Origin: Adineta steineri
Lineage: Eukaryota > Rotifera > Eurotatoria > Adinetida > Adinetidae
NCBI GenBank assembly: GCA_905250115.1
Contig: CAJNOI010000139.1
Span: 193,058 to 257,057 of the forward strand
Direction of reading: 5' to 3'
DNA: 64,000 nucleotides
Shown: piece after piece, positions 42,901 through 53,368 of the stretch
Numbering within the stretch: the first letter of the stretch is position 1
Layout of the letters: each line of letters opens with the position of its first letter
The notes under the pieces: model-generated
Database searches by the model: none
Told to the model about the DNA's origin: nothing
What the model saw: only the letters and a program-made list of their open reading frames with translations
Position numbers and translations under genes: made by a program

Positions 42901-45900
42901 TCATATAAAGACACTACCAAAATATTTTCTTCATTTCGAAGAGAATATTTCCAGTGCAATACATGACAGGAAAACATACAACAGATGAACAATTCATATA
43001 AAGACACTATTTAAATAGTCACTTCATTGCGAACACAATACTTCCAGTTCAATACATGATAGGGAAACATACAACCAATGAATAATTCATATCAAGACAG
43101 TACTCAAGTATTTTCTTCGTTTCAAGTAGAACATTTCCAGTTCAATACATGATAGCGAAACATACAACAAATGAATAGTTTACAGGAAGACAGTATTCAA
43201 ATATTTTCTTCATTTCGAAGAGCATATTTCCAGTACAATACATGATAGGGAAACATACAACAAATGAATAATTCCTATTAAGACACCACCCAAATATTGT
43301 CTTCACACTAAGCAGAATATTTCCAGTTCAATACATGATAGGGAAACATACAACAAATGAATAATTTACAGGAAGACAGTATCCAAATATTTTCTTCATT
43401 TCAAAGGAAATATTTTCAGTACAATAAATGGCGGGGAAACAACCAACAAATGAATTCATTATATAAAGATTCTATTGAAGTATTTGGTTCAGTCCAGGCC
43501 AACCATTTCGAACTTACTACATGATAGAGAAACATACAACAAATGAATAATTCCTACTAAGACAGTATTCAAATATTTTCTTCATTTCGAAGAGAATATA
43601 TCCAGTTCAATACATGATAGGGAAACATACAATAAATGAATAATTCCTACTAAGACAGTATTCAAATATTTTCTTCACTTCGAAGAGAATATTTCTAGTT
43701 CAATACATGATAGGGAAACATACAACAAATGAATAATTCATACCAAGACACTATTCAAATAGTTTCTTCATTTCAAGTAGAATATTTCCAATTCAATTCA
43801 AGATGAGGAAACAACCAACAAATGAATTCATTATATAAAGATTCTATTGAAGTATTTGGTTCAGTCCAAGCCAAACACTTTGAGTTTATTACATGATGGG
43901 GAAACATACAATAAATGAATAATTCATATCAAGACACTACCAAAATATTTTCTTCATTTCGAACAGAATATTTCCAGTGCAATACACGATAGGGAAACAT
44001 ACAACAAATGAATACTTCATAAAAAGATTCCATTCAAATATATGCTTCAACTCCAACCAAACATTTAGGCTTCGTTACATGGTCAAATAACACACGAAAA
44101 ATACATAATTCAGAAAAAGATTCTATTCCAATATATTCTCGAATTCAAAATAGGAATTTCGATTTCATCACATGGTGACAGAGCGCGAGACAAATGAGTA
44201 AGTCATAAGAAGGTTCTTTTGTAATATTGTCTTCACTGCAAAGCACAGATTTCACGTTCATTATATCGTGTGCGAACACAGGACATTCGAGCATGTCAAA
44301 CAAACATTCAGTTCAGATAGTTTGTTTCCGTTCCAATGAAACAATTCGAGTTCATTACATAGTAAAGGAACACAGGAGAAATGAATTCTTTATACCAGTA
44401 TTGTGTTCAACTACTTTGCTCAGTTCGAATGAAACATTGAGAGTTCATTGCACGCCGGAGGAACATACAACAAATAAATAATTCAAAGCAACATTCGATT
44501 CAAATACTTTGTTCAGTTCGAATCAAACACTTCGAGTTCGTGACATAGTACAGGAACACACAACATTTGGGTAATACATAGAAACAGTCTATTCAGGTAT
44601 TTTGCTCTGTTGAAGACAAATTTTTTGAGTACACTCGAAGGTCGCGAAATACGTAACAATCGAACACCTCAAACAAACATTCATTTCAGATACTCAGTTG
44701 AGTGCGAAAGGAAGATTTCGACTTTATTGCATGGCGCAGGAACATACGACAAATAAATACTTTATATTAATATACTGTTCAAATACTATGTTCAGTTTAA
44801 ACCAAAGATTTCGAGTTCATTACATGGTACACGAACGCACAACCAATAGATAGTTCAAACCAACAGTCTATTCAAATACTATGTTTAGTTAGTATCAAAG
44901 ATTTCGAGTTGATTACATAGTAAAGGAACACATGATAAATGAATTCTTTATATCAATGTTGTGTTCAAAGACTTTCTTCAGCTCGAATCAATCATTTCGA
45001 CATCGTTACATGCCGGAGGAACACACAGCAAATAAATAATTCAAAATAACAGTCTATTCCAATACTTTGTTCAGTTCGAATCAAACATTTTGAGTTCCTC
45101 ACGTGGTACAGGAAGATACAACAAAGGAATAATACAAAGGAACAGTCTATTCCAGTATTTTACTCAGTTGAAGAGAAAAACTTTGTGTTCATTAAAAGGT
45201 CACGAAAAGCAGTACAATTGAACGCCTCAAACAAACATTCATTTCAGATACTTAGGTCAGTTCGAAAAGAATATTTCGACTTTATTCCTTGGTGCAGGAA
45301 CACACATCAAATGAATAATTCATATTAAGATTCGATTCAGGTGTTTCGGTCAGGTTAAACCAAGCATTTTCAATTTATTTTATGGGGGTGGAACACACAA
45401 CAATGGGGCACCTCCAATAAACATTCATTTCAGATATTTCATTCAGTTCGAAACACAACATCTCAAACTGAATACATGAGAGAGAAACATACAACAAACG
45501 AATACTTTATATAAAGATTCTATTGAAGCGTTTTGTTCAATCCAAGTCAAACATTTCGAGTTTCGTAGATGATAGGGACACATACAACAAATGAATAATT
45601 CATATCAAGACAGTATTCAAATATTTTACACATTTCGACGAGAATATTTCCACGTCAATGCATGATAGGGAAATATACAACAAATGGATAATTCATAGAA
45701 AGATGGTATTGAAATATTTTCTTCATTTCGAAGAGAATATTTCCAGTTCAATACATGATAGGGAAACATACAGCAAATGAATAATTCATACCAAGACACT
45801 ATTCAAATAGTTTCTTCATTGCGAACAAAATATTTTCAGCTCAATACATGATAGGGAAATATACAACAAATGAATAATTTATATAAAGACACTATTCAAT

Positions 45901-47495
45901 TAGTTACTTCATTTCAAGTAAATATTTCCAGTTCAATACATGATAGCGAAACATACAACAAATGAATGATTCATAAGATTCTATTCGAATATATTGCTCA
46001 GTTGGAACCAAATATTTAGAGTTCATTACATAACGGAAAAACATACAACGAATGAATAATTCATAAAAAGATTCCATTCAAATATATGCTTCAACTCCAA
46101 CCAAACATTTAGGCTTCGTTACATGGTCAAATAACACACGAAAAATACATAATTCATAGAAAGATTCTATTCCAATATATTCTCGAATTCAAAATAAGGA
46201 TTTCGATTTCATCACATGGTGACAGAACGTGAGAGAAAAGAGTAACTCATAGTAAGATTCTTTTCTAAGATTGTGTTCAATACAAAGTACAGATTTGACG
46301 CTCACTGTATCGTGAGCGAACGCAGGACAATCGAGCATGTCAAACAAACATTCAGTTCAGATAGTTTTTTTTGTTCCAATGAAACAATTCGAGTTCATTA
46401 CATAGTAAAGGAACACCGGAGAAATGAATTCTTTATATCAATATTATGCTCAAATACTTTGTTCAGTTCGAAGAAAAGATTCCGAGTTCCTTACATCGTG
46501 AAAAAACATACAGTAAATGAATAATTAATAGGACGATTCTATTGAAGTATTTTCTTCAATTCCAGGCACAGAGTTTGGACTCATTACATCGTGCAGCAAC
46601 ACACGATAATCGAGCTCTTCAAACAAACAACCATGTAACATACTTTGTTCAGTTGCTAGGAAACATTTGGAGTTCATTACGTGATGAATGAACATACGAC
46701 AATTGAACATCTCAAACAAGCATTCATTTCTGATATTTTATTCAGTTCCAAACAAACATTTCGAACTGAATACAGGGCACAGAAACATACAACAAATGAA
46801 TAATTCATAGTAAGATTGTGTCCAAATAGTTTCTCCTCTTCCGAACACAGATCTCAATCTAATTACATAGTGGAGAAATACTCATCAAATGAATAATTGA
46901 GAGGAAGATTCTTTTCGATTAATTTGTTCGCTTCGCAGCAGTGATTTCCAGTTCATGCCATGGCGAGGGAACACGACAAATGAATAACTCATAAGAAGAC
47001 TGTATTTGAATATTTTGTTCAGTTCGAAGTATAAATTTGAACTTTAGTACGTCTTCGAGGGAGACGCGGCAAACGACTAATTCATAGTACGATTTTATTT
47101 AAATACTTTGTTCACTCTTGACCACAGATATCGGGCTCATTACATGACCAAGGAATATAAGAGAAATGAATAACTCATAACAGTTGTAGTACTGGCAACA
47201 TTCTTTTGTCATATTTTGTTCAGTTTGGAGAAAGGATCTCTAGTTGTTTACATGCTCCATGAACACTCGAGAAACGAATAACTCATAGTGGTTTCAGTAG
47301 TCTCAAGATTGTTTCGTAATATTTTGTTCAGTTTGAAGCAAAGATCACTAGTTCATTAGATGTTGAGGGAACACACGAGAAATGAATAACGAATAAATGG
47401 AGTGGTAAGATTGATTCCAAACATTTTGAGCACTTTTAAGCAAGTGTTTCGAGTTGAGTACATATTGAAGGAACACTAGACAACTGAATGACTAA
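36930..47495. repeat. 93-bp satellite array, about 10.5 kb
   Basis: More than 100 diverged units built on a consensus like ACATACAACAAATGAATAA, then TTCATA, AAGATTCTATTCAAATATT, TTGTTCAGTTCGAAG and ATTTCGAGTTCATTACATGG. The period is 93 bp where units are nearly identical (for example 40501 to 40594, and 43616 to 43709). Subfamilies occupy blocks: a mixed type to about 41000, a type with CAACAGTCTATTCAAATAC at 41050-41800, and a type with GATAGGGAAACATACAAC at 42300-46000. Long blocks recur: 44044 matches 46088 (2,044 bp apart, near 22 units) and 42051 matches 45411. Short open frames on both strands reflect the period being a multiple of three. Confidence 0.9.
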
Positions 47496-47952
47496 TAGTT
47501 GGAGTGGTAGTTGGGGTAGTAGTTGGAGTGGTAGTTGGAGTGGTAGTTGGAGTGGTAGTTGGAGTAGTAGTTGGAGTAGTAGTTGGTGTGGTAGTTGGAG
47601 TAGTAGTTGGAGTGGTAGTTGGGGTAGTAGTTGGGGTGGTAGTTGGAGTGGTAGTTCTAGTAGTAATTCTTGTAGTAGTTGGAGTAGTAGTGCTTGTAGT
47701 AGTAGGATTACAAGCAGCACAACCAAGAAGAGCACAAGGAACACAATTAATAATATTACAAGGATTACAACCAAGAAGAACACAAAGAGGAGGACAAACA
47801 GCACGAGGATCACCGTTGTTGATTAAATGGCCAGTAACATCATTAGGCTCTGCAGCTTGATTGACTCCCTCCTCCATCGTGCGTCCCATGCAGCTTGTTG
47901 CCATCAGAATCAAGAAGATTGCCAGGCAAACCATTTGATTAATAATGTGCAT
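47476..47952 (-). CDS. Secreted Cys-rich and Thr/Pro-repeat (mucin-like) protein
   Basis: A single exon of 158 residues. Signal peptide (MHIINQMVCLAIFLILMATS), an acidic spacer, then a cysteine-rich block with an internal repeat (CVLLGCNPC and CALLGCAAC). About 70 residues of TTTP repeats follow, encoded by a 12-bp minisatellite, and the protein ends TISHSVV. It is probably a heavily O-glycosylated secreted or surface protein; no named family was recognised. A TATATAAAG box lies about 95 bp upstream at 48047-48055. The last codons and the stop lie in the end of the 93-bp satellite. The repeat number probably varies between alleles. Confidence 0.7.
   Translation of the reverse strand: MHIINQMVCLAIFLILMATSCMGRTMEEGVNQAAEPNDVTGHLINNGDPRAVCPPLCVLLGCNPCNIINCVPCALLGCAACNPTTTSTTTPTTTRITTRTTTPTTTPTTTPTTTPTTTPTTTPTTTPTTTPTTTPTTTPTTTPTTTPTTTPTISHSVV
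47494..47690 (-). repeat. 12-bp coding minisatellite (TTTP repeats)
   Basis: Tandem GTAGTTGGAGTG-type units on the plus strand, read on the minus strand as Thr-Thr-Thr-Pro codons. Small variations (GTAATTCTTGTA and similar) lie towards the 5' end of the gene. It directly follows the 93-bp satellite. Confidence 0.85.
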
Positions 47953-48044
47953 TGTTGTATATTAGTGCTTGAATGTTTGAAGTTGGAGTTGCTAATGAAC
48001 TGAAGCAGGTATGATTATTGTATGTTTCTGCAGTCGTGCTGATG

Positions 48045-48056
48045 CTTTATATATAC
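48045..48056 (-). promoter_or_regulatory. TATA box of the Thr/Pro-repeat gene
   Basis: Minus-strand TATATAAAG at 48047-48055, about 95 bp before the start codon at 47952. The spacing fits a TATA promoter with a short 5' UTR. Confidence 0.5.
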
Positions 48057-48179
48057 TTTCGTAGGCTAGTAAGAAGGAATCTTCGAGAAGTAAATATGTC
48101 AGCAATCCAAAGTGATTTACTGCAATATTGATGGTGCGCGTGATGTTAGTATAAGTATTTCTTTATCAACAGTCGCATT

Positions 48180-48295
48180 CTTTTATTTTATTTTACATTA
48201 TTTCATTTTGATTTATTACTCTATTTCGTTGCATTTTATTTTATTGCTATAATTTATTTCATCTTATTTTATTGCATTTCATTTTCACCAATCGA
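48180..48295. repeat. TTTTATT-rich simple repeat
   Basis: Imperfect TTTTATT/TTTCATT units. A second, similar tract lies at 50190-50350. Both are close to clusters of the CAAGATTCTTG motif, so the two regions may share an origin. Confidence 0.55.
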
Positions 48296-48357
48296 CGATT
48301 TTGTTTCGATCTTACGAGATTCTTATTTTTCTTGATTGTCAGGTGAGGGGCGGAGAT

Positions 48358-48390
48358 AAAGGGGGTGCACAGATGCCGTGCACCCCCTTT
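48358..48390. repeat. Perfect 13-bp-arm hairpin
   Basis: AAAGGGGGTGCAC and GTGCACCCCCTTT flank a 7-base loop. It is preceded by CAGGTGAGGGGCGGAG at 48340, which resembles the end of some hAT-type elements. GGATCCGC with a long C run at 49149-49173 could be the other, decayed end. An ORF crossing it (48365-48631) is not supported as a gene. Confidence 0.6.
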
Positions 48391-48707
48391 GGTAGAAAAA
48401 TATCTGAAGGAGAGTACTGATAAAGAACCTTATCACAAGACAAAAAGTATTTGCTCATTGGTGTGCACCGCCATGCAAAACTCCTGGCTATCCCCCCGTA
48501 TCTGGCAAGATTCTTCCTCTATTCTTTCTATACAAGATTCTTGCTTGAAAAATATGACTTTGCCTTTTAAACAAGATTCTTGTATTCTTTCCTTCTTGCT
48601 ATATCAAAAAAAGCTTTATATCGGTTACTAGCGGGAGCGTCCGATATTTATCAAAAAAATTTGATAGTACATATTCGGTAGATCAGAAAATGAGTGTAGG
48701 TGTAAGT

Positions 48708-48857
48708 TAGTGGCGTAGCCAGGATTTGACCGGTGGCCTGGCAATGCCCTACGATTCTTATTTAAATTCATCGATAATATAGTAAAAAAATAAAGTACCT
48801 AGTAAGAATGTTTCTCGGTGGCCTGGCAAACAATGCCAGGCCTTAGATACGCCACTA
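48708..48857. mobile_element. hAT-type MITE with perfect target duplication
   Basis: A 150-bp element begins TAGTGGCGTA and ends TACGCCACTA (10/10 terminal inverted repeat). It is flanked on both sides by GTGTAAGT, an exact 8-bp duplication at 48700-48707 and 48858-48865. Inside, GGTGGCCTGGCAA occurs twice. Termini and duplication length fit hAT. It is non-coding and must have been moved by a transposase from elsewhere. The exact duplication points to a relatively recent insertion. Confidence 0.82.
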
Positions 48858-48865
48858 GTGTAAGT

Positions 48866-50854
48866 GAGGGTTTAAAGCATGAGTGCGGTTGTTTTTCAGC
48901 AACACGCACTACAATTCTTACCCTCATTCACTCATTCATTCACTGCTATTCACCTATCCACTAACTCCGTCACCATCAACCGCTTCCTCGCCATCACGCT
49001 CCCTCACCCTCATCCACTCACTCGCTCCCTCATCCTCATCTTCACTCGCACTCAAGAGATAGGAAAAACACTCATATACGTATTCTTTTCCTTATAATGC
49101 GCCAGAGAATTTTTGATATTCATAAACTGGGTGATACTTTACCCAACCGCCCCCCCCCCCTCTCTGGATCCGCATAGTCGTACCATCCCCTCTCGACCAT
49201 TCTCTGAACTAGCGAAGTACGACGGAAAGTTTGGTGATCGTTGCTAATATAGGGGCTGATCGCATAGCAAATGGATAGACAAACATTCTTCTTTATATAT
49301 ATAGATTAATAATACGTTTTTCGCACGATTTTATTATCAACCATACATACAATGTACAAAAAAAACTGTAAAACAAAACGATAAAATGTGCATGTATATA
49401 TTACCTATATTACTAAGAGCATTTCCAAATAATATGATTTTGAACGAATAAGGATTTCCTCCATCCATTTGAGTATATTTTTATGGATGATAAAAGAAAA
49501 TCTAAAAAATTAAAGAAATATTGATTAATCACATATCGAATGCGTTCGATAAGTCAAGTTTTCGGAGAAATTAGAAAAAAATATTATGATACATTTCATT
49601 GTTGTCTTTGTAATAAATAGAAATATTTACTATAGATCTAATTGGAATAAAGAATTGTTAGATATCGTTTGAATGCAGCGAACGCTTAAGAAAAAGTATG
49701 TGTTCGAAGTGTAACTGCTAGTTAAAAGATCTTTACCATGAATAAATAATGATCAAACACCTATATACATATATATATGTTCGAACAAATACTACATCAC
49801 GTGTTGATGATCGTGGAAAGCTGACAAGAATCTTTTTCTTCCGTATCATAAGAATCTTGTCTTAATACTAAGAAATTTAAATTTTTTTATATTTCTTTCT
49901 AGTTTCTTTATCTTCATGGTGCTCGTACAGGATTCTGTTGTTCTTGAACTGCAAACAAGATTCTTTTTAAAGAAAAAAAAAGATTCTTGCCTGAACTTTA
50001 TACATATCTTGAATATCTTATAGTTCTTGCCTGATTATTTCATTTCTGATTAATCACACAAGAATCTTGAAATCCAAACAAGATTCTTTTTACTTTCTTC
50101 TTGAAAAGAATCTTGTCTTAATACAGGAATCTTATTTGAAAGTAAAGAAAAACAAGAATCTAGAAAGATCGTTGACTAGATTTATGACTTTTTTTTATTT
50201 TATCTCATTCCATTTTATTTTATTACTTTTTTTTATTTTATCTTATTATATTTTATTGCACTGTGCTTTTTTACTTTTTTATTTTATCTCATTTCGTTTT
50301 ATTGTATTTCATTTTATTGTATTTTATTTTATTACTGTGCTTTATTCCTTCGATTGTAGGGAGGATCATATAAAATAAAGTATGTTGTATGTATGTTGGT
50401 GTCTGGGTGAAAAAACAGCCAACGTGAAAAAGCACATAATACATTATAAAACTTGATGAAAAGGTTTTTGGAGTGAGAGACTCCGAATCTAAGGTTTGTT
50501 TAATCAGACAACTCAGAAGTGAAAGTAATAGAAATCGAGTTTTGGAGAAAAAACATTTCTGTGGATATTTTGATGTTCTATTCCTCGCAGAGAGTCGAAA
50601 TCGTTTGTTTTCTCATCTGTGTTGGTTTCCATACTGTACTTATTAGTTGGAGGTTTGTCTAAGAAAAAATTGATATTAGAATCTGAAACATGACTCGATC
50701 TTCGTGTGCTACTGATTAGCATGCGAATGCGTATTGAGAGCGATGAAAAACACAGGGGTTCTGTTTTCAATAAATGTGGAGAGATACCATTTGTATGAGA
50801 CAGAAGTAAGCGAGTTAATACTCGAGCACTACTTGCGTCTTAAGTGTGAAACCT
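48866..50854. other. Gene-free interval with simple repeats and CAAGATTCTTG motifs
   Basis: Contains a CTCACCC-rich degenerate stretch (48900-49060), a run of about 13 C (49149-49161), a TTTTATT tract (50190-50350) and many CAAGAATCTTG/CAAGATTCTTG copies (49828-50155). Open frames here, including 50513-50770 on the minus strand, have no recognisable domain or splice support and are not called. Confidence 0.45.
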
Positions 50855-50925
50855 GAGGGTGGGTGTGGGTGAGTAAGAGAAGAACGCAAGATCCACTCAC
50901 ACCCACACCCACACCCACACACCCC
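50855..50925. repeat. Interstitial telomere-like TGTGGG repeats in head-to-head arrangement
   Basis: GGGTGGGTGTGGGTGAG (50856-50872) is followed after about 20 bp by CACTCACACCCACACCCACA and further CCCACAC units (to 50925). The right part is about four units of CCCACA, the complement of TGTGGG. The G-rich and C-rich blocks face each other, forming an inverted repeat. From memory, TGTGGG is the telomeric repeat reported for Adineta vaga. Confidence 0.6.
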
Positions 50926-51108
50926 AATATATCCTTCTCATCTATTAGTAGAATTTCAATTAATTAAATAGTTTCATTCATAGTTAGAGTTATTACATTT
51001 ACCTTGTATAGGACTTTATTTACAGATAAAAGAATTAATATTAGATTTACAAAAACAAAAACATTTAATCGTAAATATTCTTTTTAGACGATGGAACATA
51101 AATGACCG

Positions 51109-51745
51109 GTGAACTTTCACCATTATCCTCACCAGTTGACCCATGCCTTATATTCTTATAATACAATAACAGATTGTTATCAACTTTTAGAATTTCTTGA
51201 TGATGCTGTACTTGATTATATTATCACTCGTTATTTCTATGAAGTTAGTCAATTCATCTTTTTTTTAATATTTAAGCATCTAAAACGTCATTTACCCGGT
51301 GAATTAACAGATCTTCGTTCTGCTTTAGTCAATAATAATATATTTGCATATTTAGTTGTTAAATATGATTTTCATAAATATTTTCGTTGTCATTCCAATG
51401 AATTATTTTTATTAATTGATAAATTTATTCAAACACAAAAAGACAAATCATCATGGTGTGGTTTTGATGAATATAATTTATATGATGATACAATAAATGA
51501 GCTTGATGAATGGGAACAAACAAAAATTTCTTGATTCAAATAAATCGTTTAATACTGTATAGAAAATTTATTATCCAATGTTAAAACCTTTTATTGAAAA
51601 CCCCGAACGTTTACTTGATGGACGTATACGTATTATAGTTGAAATAATTGGTAAAGGACGTTTTAAAGGTGTTGATAGAAATTATCGTATAGCAACAAAA
51701 GCAGCAGCTAAATGTGCTTTAAAAAATTTACGACGTCTAGATTAA
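51109..51745 (+). pseudogene. Dicer C-terminal fragment (RNase IIIb plus dsRBD), broken
   Basis: The first block (51109-51534) matches the start of the Dicer RNase IIIb domain: [20 protein letters not shown], then [20 protein letters not shown] and [19 protein letters not shown]. The signature Gly in LEFLGDAVLD is Asp here. A second block (51572-51745), in another frame, matches the dsRBD: YPMLKPFIEN, then VEIIGKGRFKGVDRNYRIAT and a natural stop after LRRLD. The roughly 45 residues between them, which carry the second set of catalytic acidic residues, are missing. No helicase, PAZ or RNase IIIa lies upstream. This is a truncated, frameshifted Dicer duplicate, not an active enzyme. Confidence 0.8.
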
Positions 51746-51851
51746 AATGAAGAATGTTTTAGTGAAGCAAAAAAAGAAAATAAAGACTTCTCAGATATTT
51801 ATTTTACTATATATTGTGATGCAATAGATTGAACGTATTGTTTTTCTTGTC

Positions 51852-52448
51852 TTACTGATAAAAGTGTTGCATGATTTTTATGGATTTCTTATAAATATAT
51901 ATAAAGACTTCTAAAATATGTTCAGTTGATTTTTTTACCTGTGATTTGTTGTTTTTATTTAAAAAGAAAAAGAAGATAATGAAGAAAAGTTTATTCGTAC
52001 ATTTTGTTATTTGTTTTGCATTTGAGCAAATAGGACAGCATTGAAGAGTTTGTTCATTTGGAAATTCTACAGTATAATATCCATCATCAAACATTAATAA
52101 ATTTAGTTGACTCCAATTATGAAATGATTCATTAGATATTGCCTCCATGTATTGAGCATTAAACATGCTTCAGATACACACACACCAATCTAACTTCCAA
52201 CTGTTCTCGTTGGAAATGATCTATTTTTTGGTATGAATTCAATTGATTTATGTAGTTGTATAGATTGTGATAGCTATAATTTCAGTACTTTTTGTTGATA
52301 ATTGTAATACTGAAAGTTGATATAAATTTAATGCATTAGAACATTGTTTCATAAAAGATTGTACTTGCCCACCCCACTCTGAATTGTTTATGATCTGTAA
52401 GATATGGTTGAGATAAAAATAGAACACATCTATCCACAGACTCAACAT
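51852..52448 (-). other. Unassigned minus-strand coding remnants
   Basis: Two exon-like blocks. One (about 52248-52381) follows a CTTACAG acceptor and reads IINNSEWGGQVQSFMKQC to a stop. The other (about 52005-52166) reads SNESFHNWSQLNLLMFDDGY, then TLQCCPICSNAKQITKC with a CxxC pair. I do not recognise either, and they do not clearly join into one gene. They are probably debris of one or two degraded genes. Confidence 0.3.
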
Positions 52449-52797
52449 TCTTTAGTTCAATATATCATCAAGTCAAGTGTGAAAAAGTATTGTTGAAAAA
52501 GTTAACTATCTATTCTTATTTAGACACTCTTCATCATACAAAAGTGACTAAAAAAATACTCATCCACATTGTATATACTATTTTCTTACCAAACATATAC
52601 ATTAACGCCATCTTTTTGGATAAAAGTAATAATTTATTATTTAAATTATCACTAGTCTATCCTTTTAACGACCAGATGATTGTATCATTATCAAACCACT
52701 ATTATCGAAGCATACAAAAATACTTTCAAGAATACGTACTATAAAAGCGATATCACATAACATATTTTAAGAGTCTTCGTCAAAATCTAACAAAACC

Positions 52798-52935
52798 ATG
52801 TGCACATTTCTTACATTACCAGTCGAGCTCGTTTATCGAATTCTGGATTATGAAACCGATTTTACTTTGTTTTGCTCAATGCAAAATGTCTGCCAACGAT
52901 TCAATCAAATCCTTCATAGTTATCCGCGATACCAA
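52798..52935 (+). CDS. F-box exon, probable first exon of an F-box/LRR gene
   Basis: ATG at 52798, then an F-box: FLTLPVELVYRILDYETDFT and MQNVCQRFNQILHSYPRY. A GTAAGT donor at 52936 closes the exon; reading through meets a stop at 53004. It closely resembles the F-box of the protein at 18475. The next recognisable coding sequence downstream on the same strand is the LRR exon array from 53369, so the two may form one gene. The 400 bp between contain only a degenerate stretch, so the link is an inference. Confidence 0.55.
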
Positions 52936-53368
52936 GTAAGTCTTCTATCTGGTTTCTATACGCAACTGTCATTCGATGAATTGATTAGGAAACAACATAA
53001 TTAAATAATTTAAAACCATTTAGAGAAACCTAGTCAGCCAGAATAGTAAGTAATCTTTTGGAATAAAATCATCGCTTCTCTCTATTTTCCCTAATAATTA
53101 TTGCAATAGAACTGCAGTACGCTACCTCTCACACATAGGATCATCAGAGAAGAATTAAACAGAGTCAAAATAAACATTCGCATTTTGAAACCGTACACAT
53201 ACTATAATATTGTACTGTCTCAACTGAATTTCGGATATAGCATTAACGACTTTCATGTACTTTTGTCCAAATTCATATAAAACCAATAAATTCATCATTC
53301 TGTTAATGAGACAACGAGAATATGAATGCAACTATACATCTCGATCAGAAGAGTAATCGTACCCACCC

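Noticed and set aside
36930-47495. A CRISPR-like array or a long repeat-protein gene
   Set aside because: Units are contiguous and diverged, with no constant repeat/unique spacer pattern, the host is eukaryotic, and frames break every few units. Satellite DNA is the simpler reading.
47488-47860. Plus-strand Gly/Ser/Trp- and Val/Gly-rich frames opposite the TTTP gene
   Set aside because: They are the complement of a 12-bp minisatellite; only the minus-strand frame has a signal peptide, a Cys-rich block and a TATA box.
50067-50378. Phe/Leu-rich frame of 103 codons
   Set aside because: Translation of the TTTTATT simple repeat.
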